NCBI GenBank assembly: GCA_002786225.1
Contig: PEQN01000021.1
Location: forward strand, 1-52,710
DNA from: Leptospira sp.
GTDB lineage: Bacteria > Spirochaetota > Leptospiria > Leptospirales > Leptospiraceae
Length of the DNA stretch: 52,710 nt
Reading direction: 5' to 3'
Each line of letters opens with the position of its first letter. The stretch's first letter is position 1. Shown piece after piece: positions 47,191 to 52,710 of this stretch. Both the position numbers and the translations under genes were made by a program. The notes beneath the pieces are model-generated. The model made no database searches. It was given only the letters and a program-made list of their open reading frames with translations, and was not told the origin of the DNA.

Positions 47191-47745
47191 TCAATATACA
47201 AATGGGCTTTCAAAATCTTTCCAAGTTGACAATAGTTTGTCCTTGGGTGAAATAATACATTCATTTGAAGGAATACCCCAATTGATTGCCAAATCTAAAT
47301 CATCAAATAAAATTCCACCCTCACTTTCTTTCGAATATTCATTTGTAACTTTATATAAAAATTCTGTATCATCCTCTAAAGTTAGAAATCCATGAGCAAA
47401 ACCTGATGGTACCCAGAAAATTTCATGATTTTTTTCGGAAAGAATAACAGAAATGTGCTGTCCATATGTTTTGGAATTCTTGCGGATATCAACAGCAACA
47501 TCTAAAACTGAACCTCTCGTTACTCTTACTAATTTACCCTGATCCATAGGAGGGGCTTGGTAGTGTAAACCACGGAGAACATTTTTAGCAGATTTGGAAT
47601 GATTGTCTTGTCGAAACAATTCTGGTATTCCAAATTCTATGTAGGTAGATGCTTTAAATGATTCCATAAAAAATCCGCGGCTATCTCCATGCACTTGAGG
47701 AAGTATTAAAACAGGACCAGAAATAGGAAAAGTTTGAGTGTTCAT
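47191..47745 (-). CDS. rmlC: dTDP-4-dehydrorhamnose 3,5-epimerase RmlC
   Basis: Cupin-fold epimerase acting on dTDP-4-keto-6-deoxyglucose. Motifs: DSRGFFMESFKAS, FRQDNHSKSAKNVLRGLHYQ with the catalytic His, VDVAVDIRKNSKTYGQ, WVPSGFAHGFLTLEDDTEFLYK with the catalytic Tyr, and DLDLAINWGIP. The 184-residue length is normal. It is the first gene of the minus-strand rml run; a possible promoter lies just upstream in the divergent region. The ribosome site is weak. The final reductase RmlD is missing from the window. Confidence 0.96.
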   Translation of the reverse strand: MNTQTFPISGPVLILPQVHGDSRGFFMESFKASTYIEFGIPELFRQDNHSKSAKNVLRGLHYQAPPMDQGKLVRVTRGSVLDVAVDIRKNSKTYGQHISVILSEKNHEIFWVPSGFAHGFLTLEDDTEFLYKVTNEYSKESEGGILFDDLDLAINWGIPSNECIISPKDKLLSTWKDFESPFVY

Positions 47746-47775
47746 CTTTGGTTAAAATTAAAATATCTACATTAA

Positions 47776-47804
47776 ATTACAATGCAGTTTCAGGATCAAG
47801 TAAA
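47776..47804 (-). promoter_or_regulatory. Possible promoter of rmlCBA
   Basis: On the minus strand TTTACT (47799-47804) and TGTAAT (47776-47781) are 17 bases apart and would start transcription near 47769, about 25 bases before the rmlC ATG. The boxes match sigma-70 elements only moderately. Confidence 0.38.
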
Positions 47805-47861
47805 GATTAAAAAGTTTATATTTGCTCATTTCGCTTTTCTCTCATCTTTTTCCTTTCAGAT

Positions 47862-47889
47862 TTGAATAAATAAGAATTTAATTTATAAT
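47862..47889 (+). promoter_or_regulatory. Probable promoter of the two plus-strand glycosyltransferase genes
   Basis: TTGAAT (47862-47867) and a perfect TATAAT (47884-47889) are 16 bases apart, with a start expected near 47896, about 37 bases before the ATG at 47933. It faces away from the rmlC promoter candidate, so the 187-base gap works as a divergent control region. Confidence 0.6.
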
Positions 47890-47932
47890 GGTCTTAAAAG
47901 ATGCTATGCATTATGGAAAAATATTAACTTAA

Positions 47933-48724
47933 ATGGAATTGAAACTCAAAATTTGTATCGTTGTCTATAATCATAGCTTCGATATCATAAAGACAAATAT
48001 AGAATCTATTCTTAAACAAAAAATTAACTGTGAAATTTTAATAGTAGATCATTCTCCTATAAATTATCTTGAATCGATGTTAAGTAAAAAATATGAATCA
48101 AACATAGTACAATATTGTTCAAGAAGCAAATTTAATCTAGGTTATGGAGCGGGAAATAATTTTGGATTCACCCAAGGAAAGTCAAGTGAGTACTATTTAG
48201 TTCTGAACCCTGATGTGATTCTTTTAACTGAGGTATTAGAAAGTTTAATTTTTATCTTGGAAAATAATCCCGAAATCGGATTAATATTTCCCAAGGTATT
48301 GAATGAAGATGGAAGCATACAATACAACATCAAAAGAAAGCCCACACTCTTAGCTTTATTAGGACGAAGATTTTCTATAATAAGTAAATTAAATTTTATT
48401 AAGAAAGCAATGGATTCCTATGAATTCAGAGATTTTGATTATGAAAAAGATTCTATTGTAGATTATGTAGGTGGTTGTTTTATGCTATTCCCATCCAAAA
48501 TTTACCAAGATGTGAATGGGTTTGATGATAATTATTTTATGTATTTTGAAGATTATGATATGTGCAACAAAATAAGATCAAGTGGACATCTGATCCAATA
48601 TTCATCTAAGGTTTCAATAATTCATTCCTGGCAAAGAGGATCCCATAAATCTCTAAAGCTTTTTTTAATTTTTGTTAAAAGCATGATTCGATTTTTTGGG
48701 AGATGGGGTTTAAAATGGTATTAG
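47933..48724 (+). CDS. GT2 glycosyltransferase, rhamnosyltransferase (WbbL)-like
   Basis: A 263-residue GT2 enzyme. It opens KICIVVYNHSFDIIKTNIES, then has RSKFNLGYGAGNNFGFTQGK, the DXD-equivalent LNPDVILL and the acceptor-side block VDYVGGCFMLFPSKIYQDVN followed by FDDNYFMYFEDYDMCNKIRS. This Gly-Gly-x-x-x-x and F-F-M-Y-x-E-D-x-D pattern is typical of WbbL-like rhamnosyltransferases. It lies next to the rml genes, which fits use of dTDP-rhamnose or a related dTDP-sugar. It has its own likely promoter. No strong ribosome site precedes the ATG at 47933. The acceptor is unknown. Confidence 0.88.
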   Translation: MELKLKICIVVYNHSFDIIKTNIESILKQKINCEILIVDHSPINYLESMLSKKYESNIVQYCSRSKFNLGYGAGNNFGFTQGKSSEYYLVLNPDVILLTEVLESLIFILENNPEIGLIFPKVLNEDGSIQYNIKRKPTLLALLGRRFSIISKLNFIKKAMDSYEFRDFDYEKDSIVDYVGGCFMLFPSKIYQDVNGFDDNYFMYFEDYDMCNKIRSSGHLIQYSSKVSIIHSWQRGSHKSLKLFLIFVKSMIRFFGRWGLKWY

Positions 48725-49635
48725 GAATAATTGTAAGTTATTATCCGAATACTTCTGAACTTTTAGAATCCTTAATATCCTTAAAAGGAGAAGTAGAAGA
48801 AATCTGTTTGGTAGAAAATGGAAGTACATTAGATATTCAAAATGAAATTATAAATATTATTCAAAAAGAAAAAAAGAGAATCCCCTCTATAAAATGGATA
48901 CAAATGGATTCAAATATAGGATTAGCTGCGGCACAAAATATAGCTTTAGAATATGGCTTAAAAAAGAATTTTGATTTTTACCTGTTTTTAGATGATGATT
49001 CAATTTTACAAAAAGGTTCAGTAGCAAATTTAAAACAATTTCTTATAGAAAATCCCAAGTATGGTTTAGTTGGTTCTGAAATAATACATGAAGGTTCCAA
49101 GCGAATGCAGAAATATCCAACAATATCATCCCATGGTTGGATCATTAGAAAATATATAAACAATAATGAAACTTCTTTAAATGATGTGTCTTCCATTATT
49201 GCTTCTGGTAGTTTATTAAGATTGAATTGTTTAAAATCGATTGGCCTTATGAGGGCTGCCTACTTTATCGATTATATAGATATAGAATTTTGTTTGAGAA
49301 TAAGATCTTTAGGTTGGAAAATTGCTGTTATAAAAAATTCAAAGATTATCCACAAGTTAGGTGAAGAGAGAGCAGTCAATTTAACTTTAGGTAAAATCTA
49401 CCCAACCAATCATAGCCCGCTAAGAAGATATTATATGACTCGAAATAGGATTTGGACTTGGAAAATGTATGCTTTTACTTTTCCAAAATGGTTCATTTAT
49501 GACTTTATCAATTTTTGTTTCGATATTGTACGATTCAGTATCTTTGATCAAGATAAATTTAACAAATGGAAAATGTTCAGCAAAGGAATTTTAGATGGAA
49601 TATTAAAAAAGGAAAAAGGCAATTATGTTTCTTAA
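48715..49635 (+). CDS. GT2 glycosyltransferase, RfbN/rhamnosyltransferase-like
   Basis: A GT2 enzyme of about 306 residues. Motifs: LGIIVSYYPNTSELLESLIS, CLVENGST, DSNIGLAAAQNIALEYGL, the catalytic FYLFLDDDSILQKGSV, and FIDYIDIEFCLRIRSLGWKI near the acceptor site. These follow the RfbN/RfbF-type rhamnosyltransferase pattern. An in-frame ATG also exists at 48703; I prefer 48715 because GGGG sits six bases before it, but this is uncertain. The gene overlaps the end of the preceding GT2 gene. Its last 33 bases also encode the end of the convergent minus-strand GT2 gene. Confidence 0.85.
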   Translation: MVLGIIVSYYPNTSELLESLISLKGEVEEICLVENGSTLDIQNEIINIIQKEKKRIPSIKWIQMDSNIGLAAAQNIALEYGLKKNFDFYLFLDDDSILQKGSVANLKQFLIENPKYGLVGSEIIHEGSKRMQKYPTISSHGWIIRKYINNNETSLNDVSSIIASGSLLRLNCLKSIGLMRAAYFIDYIDIEFCLRIRSLGWKIAVIKNSKIIHKLGEERAVNLTLGKIYPTNHSPLRRYYMTRNRIWTWKMYAFTFPKWFIYDFINFCFDIVRFSIFDQDKFNKWKMFSKGILDGILKKEKGNYVS

Positions 49636-50535
49636 TATTCCATGTTGGTGAAATTTAAATTTGTATTGAATAATTTTTCTTTGAAAAAAACTTAACTCTA
49701 ATAAACTTATAAAATTTTTTAAAATAAAATGATTAGAATATTTTAATTTAGCATTATATGCTTTAAATAATTCTTCAGCTTGCTTTATTCTACTGAAATT
49801 TTCATTTTTCCAATTTCGACAATAAATTTTAAGATTCATAATAGCTTTAGTTAATTTAGCAATTTTATTTGTTTCTGCTCCAATTACATTATTACTATGG
49901 ATTCTATAATTTATGTAAATATTTTCATCAGAAATAATTTTACCAAAACAACAAGCCAAGAGAGATAACCACCAATCATGCATTTTTACATTATTTGGAT
50001 TAGGGTAATATAAATAAGTTTCTCTAAGTGACTGATTAATCATACTAGAACAACCTGTAACTATAGGTTGGCATACCAAACGATTTAGACTATGGCTTAG
50101 TTCAGGAATAATATTCATAGAATCCCAAAAATTTAGATTTAAGGAATTTCCAATATCATCTATTAAATTTAGATTTGAATGATATAAACAAGGTAAGGAG
50201 TGAATGTTTATCGAAACCATTTTAGAAATTCCTTCTTCTAGTTTATTAGGATGCCAAATATCATCTTGATCACAAAATGCTATAAATTCATTTTTCAACT
50301 CAGGAAGACAAAGTAATTCAAAAAAGCTTTTACTAACTCCTATATTGTTTCCTTTTATAAATTTAAAATTTATCTTTCCTTGCCAAACTGTCAATATTTC
50401 CAAAGTTCTATCCTTTGAACCATCATCTCGTATATACAAATCAAATGGTATTGTTTGATTCTTCAAACTAATCAATTGTTCTTCTAAATATTTTTCACCA
50501 TTGAATGTTGAAAGAAGGACTGCGATCTTATTCAT
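49603..50535 (-). CDS. GT2 glycosyltransferase, rhamnosyltransferase-like
   Basis: A 310-residue GT2 enzyme. It opens KIAVLLSTFNGEKYLEEQLI, with YIRDDGSKDRTLEIL, GNNIGVSKSFFELL and the catalytic FIAFCDQDDIWHPNKLEEGI. The Cys-Asp-Gln-Asp-Asp-x-W motif is typical of a subgroup that includes many streptococcal and LPS rhamnosyltransferases. MHDWWLSLLACCFGKI is the downstream acceptor block. The C-terminal tail is basic and aromatic. Its stop lies inside the 3' end of the convergent plus-strand GT2 gene. Its start abuts the stop of the GT2 upstream on the same strand, so the minus-strand genes from 52.7 to 49.6 kb form one operon. Confidence 0.88.
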   Translation of the reverse strand: MNKIAVLLSTFNGEKYLEEQLISLKNQTIPFDLYIRDDGSKDRTLEILTVWQGKINFKFIKGNNIGVSKSFFELLCLPELKNEFIAFCDQDDIWHPNKLEEGISKMVSINIHSLPCLYHSNLNLIDDIGNSLNLNFWDSMNIIPELSHSLNRLVCQPIVTGCSSMINQSLRETYLYYPNPNNVKMHDWWLSLLACCFGKIISDENIYINYRIHSNNVIGAETNKIAKLTKAIMNLKIYCRNWKNENFSRIKQAEELFKAYNAKLKYSNHFILKNFISLLELSFFQRKIIQYKFKFHQHGILRNIIAFFLF

Positions 50536-51336
50536 TTATTTAAATATACTTTTTAAAATTTTTTTAAAATTTAATAAATAGGAACTATATTTCAACTTTT
50601 CCTCTCGCAGCTCTAAGTAAGATTCTAAAATAAATCCAACATTTTGTTCATATAAAGCTTTGTTACTGAGGTAAATTTTTTTATAAAGTGGTAATAATTC
50701 TTTTTCTTTCTTTACCGCTCTACTTTCGTGACCTTTCCGATAATAAAATAAAACTTTATCTATTTGATAGACATTCCTTCCTAAGGCTATTATTTTTAAC
50801 CAAAAATCATAATCTTCCCATTCATCCAGATAGGTCTCATCAAACCCTCCCACACTTATCCAATCTTTTTTATAAAAAAAAGAAGTAACAAAGATACAAT
50901 TACCAAGAAGAATATCTGGAAATTTATATTTTGGTAATTTCCATTCACCTGATTTTTGACCAAAAAAATTTGCTCTACAATACACTATCCCTAAATCGCT
51001 TTTATCCTTAAAAAGTTCAACTGCGGAAGACATATAATCTGGATGAATTTTATCATCTGCATCTAAAGGAAGAATAATTTCTCCGTGGGCTTCCTTAATT
51101 CCAATGTTCCTAGCTTTAGAGGGTCCACCATTTTCAATGAATAGTACTCTTATGAACCTTTCATAATTTAATTCATTCAATAAATTTAAAGTAAATTCAT
51201 CAGTAGAACCATCATCAACAATAATTATCTCCCAATTTTTATAAGTTTGATTGATAACACTATTTATAGCTTCATGAAGGAATCTTCCATAATTAAAGCA
51301 AGGAATTATAACAGAGATTAAAGGAAAATTACCCAT
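50536..51336 (-). CDS. GT2 glycosyltransferase
   Basis: A 266-residue family-2 enzyme. LISVIIPCFNYGRFLHEAIN, VDDGSTDEFTLNLL, FIENGGPSKARNIGIKEAHG and the DXD motif ILPLDADDKIHPDYM form the nucleotide-sugar site. FDETYLDEWEDYDFWLKIIALG supplies the catalytic Glu-Asp region. YRKGHESRA follows, another common element. No membrane segment. It overlaps the upstream GT2 gene by eight bases and abuts the next one. The sugar is not predictable. Confidence 0.88.
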   Translation of the reverse strand: MGNFPLISVIIPCFNYGRFLHEAINSVINQTYKNWEIIIVDDGSTDEFTLNLLNELNYERFIRVLFIENGGPSKARNIGIKEAHGEIILPLDADDKIHPDYMSSAVELFKDKSDLGIVYCRANFFGQKSGEWKLPKYKFPDILLGNCIFVTSFFYKKDWISVGGFDETYLDEWEDYDFWLKIIALGRNVYQIDKVLFYYRKGHESRAVKKEKELLPLYKKIYLSNKALYEQNVGFILESYLELREEKLKYSSYLLNFKKILKSIFK

Positions 51337-52111
51337 TGAGTAAAAACTTTTTAATTATTGATTTAATTTTAGATACTAATTTCAAATAAGAATTGTTGAT
51401 CATCAATATTATACTGTATAGATAATACAATGATATTGGAGAAAATTCCTTCTGTATTTTTTTTCTTTCTTCTTGAACAAATCTTTGATTTTCTGTTTTC
51501 GAAGACAATCCATCCTCATTGAAAACAGATATTGGTATATGAATATATTTAAATTTATACTTTAGCTTAAAAGCTTTCATCCAAAATTCATAATCAGAAC
51601 AAATTTTATAATTTAAAGAATACAAACCTATTTTTTGAAATAATTCCCTTCTTATAAAACTAGATGGATGCCAGATTGTATCCTTAAACAAATGATATAA
51701 GTTCATATTTTTTGCTTGGTACAATCTTCTTAATTTTCCATTTTTCGTAGGGACAAACATATCACCATATAATATATCATGTGAATAAGAATTACCTATC
51801 CAGATTTTATCCAGAACATTTTCTTCTGCTAAATAATCACCGGAATTTAAGAACAAGCAGTACTCACCTTTTGCAAATTTTATGCCTTTATTCTGTGCAT
51901 CATAAATTCCTTTATCTTTTTCACTTACCCATTTAGAGAATCCATCTTTGTATTTTTCGATAATAAATTTACTATCATCCTTAGATCCTCCATCAATGAT
52001 AATATGTTCATAATTTCTGAATAATTGATTTCTGACTGATAAAATAGTTTTTTCTAAACCTTTTGAATCGTTGAAATTAATGGTAATAATGGAAAGTTTA
52101 GGATAATTCAT
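51329..52111 (-). CDS. GT2 glycosyltransferase, WcaA/colanic-acid type
   Basis: A 260-residue GT2 enzyme. It opens LSIITINFNDSKGLEKTILS, with IIDGGSKDDSKFII, SEKDKGIYDAQNKGIKFAKG and the DXD-equivalent FLNSGDYLAEENVL. WHPSSFIRRELFQKIGLYS and KICSDYEFWMKAF complete the pattern seen in many LPS and colanic-acid glycosyltransferases, where DKGIYDAxNKGI is diagnostic of this subgroup. It lies one base after the methyltransferase gene and overlaps the next GT2 gene by eight bases. The acceptor and sugar are unknown. Confidence 0.88.
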   Translation of the reverse strand: MNYPKLSIITINFNDSKGLEKTILSVRNQLFRNYEHIIIDGGSKDDSKFIIEKYKDGFSKWVSEKDKGIYDAQNKGIKFAKGEYCLFLNSGDYLAEENVLDKIWIGNSYSHDILYGDMFVPTKNGKLRRLYQAKNMNLYHLFKDTIWHPSSFIRRELFQKIGLYSLNYKICSDYEFWMKAFKLKYKFKYIHIPISVFNEDGLSSKTENQRFVQEERKKIQKEFSPISLYYLYSIILMINNSYLKLVSKIKSIIKKFLLNG

Positions 52112-52112
52112 T

Positions 52113-52710
52113 TTACATTTTTTTTAAAATCATAACAATGTTAGATGGAAAACACATCCAATTTACATAAGTTAATTTGTAAAAAATAGAATTATTTGAG
52201 TTTAAATCATTAATTGCTTCATTTATTATTTTTTTACATTCTTTAGGTGTAAATAAATTTAAATTTTCTTCTTTAGAATAAAATTGTTTACCTAAGAAAT
52301 TATAAATTTTACGATGAATCTCTTTCGGTAAAAAATGTAGTAAAGGTATTCCAGTATGAAATTCTAGAGGATGATTCCGGTTCGGAGTTGTTAATATTAT
52401 ACCTTTCTTTGAGACTCTAAGTAATTCTTGAATAAACAAAATTCTATTCAAATCATTTCCTACATGTTCAATTACAGCATGCGAAAAAACCCAATCAAAT
52501 TCTAAATTTTTAAAAGGTAGATCTTTGCCATTACCTTTAATATAAGTAATACCTGGATATAAAATTTCTAATTCTTTAAAATCGCCAAGACCTAAAGCAG
52601 TTAAGTTATATTTATATGGATAGTACTGTTCAAAAAAATTTGATGATACATGGTCTTGAGCCGAAACACCAACATCCAAAATCTTATCAAATTTTGAAAA
52701 GTTAGTTTCG
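52113..52710 (-). CDS. SAM-dependent methyltransferase, partial at the right edge
   Basis: A class-I methyltransferase-like protein whose 5' end runs out of the window. An in-frame TTG at 52679 could be read as a start, but the frame stays open upstream to the edge and adds ETNFSKFDKI before LDVGVSAQDH, which completes the SAM-binding motif I (K-I-L-D-V-G), so the true start is outside. Motif II-like KGNGKDLPFKNLEFDWVFSH and the following AVIEHVGN match the UbiE/Methyltransf_11 type. GIILTTPNRNHPLEFHTGIP is the post-motif typical of sugar or lipid-linked methyltransferases in O-antigen clusters. It is the most upstream gene visible in the minus-strand glycosyltransferase run and may methylate a sugar or cap the chain. 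Confidence 0.82.
   Translation of the reverse strand, partial: ETNFSKFDKILDVGVSAQDHVSSNFFEQYYPYKYNLTALGLGDFKELEILYPGITYIKGNGKDLPFKNLEFDWVFSHAVIEHVGNDLNRILFIQELLRVSKKGIILTTPNRNHPLEFHTGIPLLHFLPKEIHRKIYNFLGKQFYSKEENLNLFTPKECKKIINEAINDLNSNNSIFYKLTYVNWMCFPSNIVMILKKM

Noticed and set aside
52113..52679. Methyltransferase gene as complete, starting at TTG 52679.
   Set aside because: The upstream in-frame residues FDKI complete SAM motif I, and the frame is open to the edge, so the gene is truncated by the window.
35831..52710. Prophage or transposon origin for the glycan cluster.
   Set aside because: No integrase, transposase, terminal repeats or disrupted tRNA are seen; the only tRNA is 10 kb away and intact.

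Overview
The window is an AT-rich chromosomal segment, most likely from a Leptospira-like spirochete. The best evidence is a 282-residue FlaB-type core flagellin that follows the leptospiral FlaB pattern closely. A large chemotaxis operon, an ADP-heptose epimerase and a long LPS/O-antigen-type gene cluster agree with this. Species cannot be named from the sequence alone. Genes are packed tightly, many start with TTG or GTG, and stop and start codons often abut or overlap by a few bases.

Layout. 0.2-3.0 kb (+): an ABC exporter of the MacB/Lol type (short adaptor, FtsX-type permease, ATPase). 3.0-3.9 kb (-): flaB with a strong ribosome site and an intrinsic terminator. 4.1-16.7 kb (+): ispH, then with almost no gaps a histidine kinase, a receiver/degenerate-kinase protein, a CheY, a STAS protein, CheA, a chemoreceptor, CheW, CheD and CheB. 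16.8-17.7 kb (+): a secreted discoidin-like protein. 17.9-22.3 kb (-): an acyl-CoA carboxylase pair (carboxyltransferase and a large biotin carboxylase/carrier fusion). 22.3-25.7 kb (-): a partner-switching module (coiled-coil protein, GAF/PP2C/ATPase fusion, STAS). 25.8-30.5 kb (+): tRNA-Ala(GGC), an unknown protein, peptide deformylase and an RND efflux pump. 30.7-33.6 kb (-): hldD and a UbiD-type decarboxylase. 33.7-35.8 kb (+): an App1-like phosphatase and Dps. 35.8-52.7 kb: a surface-polysaccharide cluster, mostly on the minus strand, with glycosyltransferases, polyprenyl-phosphate sugar synthases, a GT-C-like membrane protein, a UDP-glucuronate-epimerase-like enzyme, an AsnB-type amidotransferase, a YbhN-type membrane protein, RmlC, RmlB, RmlA and a methyltransferase cut by the right edge.

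How it fits together. The 5.0-16.7 kb genes make a sensory pathway: the receptor, CheW and CheA feed CheY and CheB, CheD and CheB tune the receptor, and a two-component pair plus a STAS protein are built into the same transcript. The 35.8-52.7 kb genes would make nucleotide sugars (dTDP-sugars, probably UDP-galacturonate), assemble them with GT2 and GT4 enzymes, and add further sugars on the outer face of the membrane. No CRISPR array, insertion sequence, prophage or rRNA was seen. The most notable items are the composite chemotaxis operon, the receiver/degenerate-kinase protein, the hairpin-less adaptor, the divergent biotin carboxylase, and the possible uronamide chemistry in the glycan cluster.
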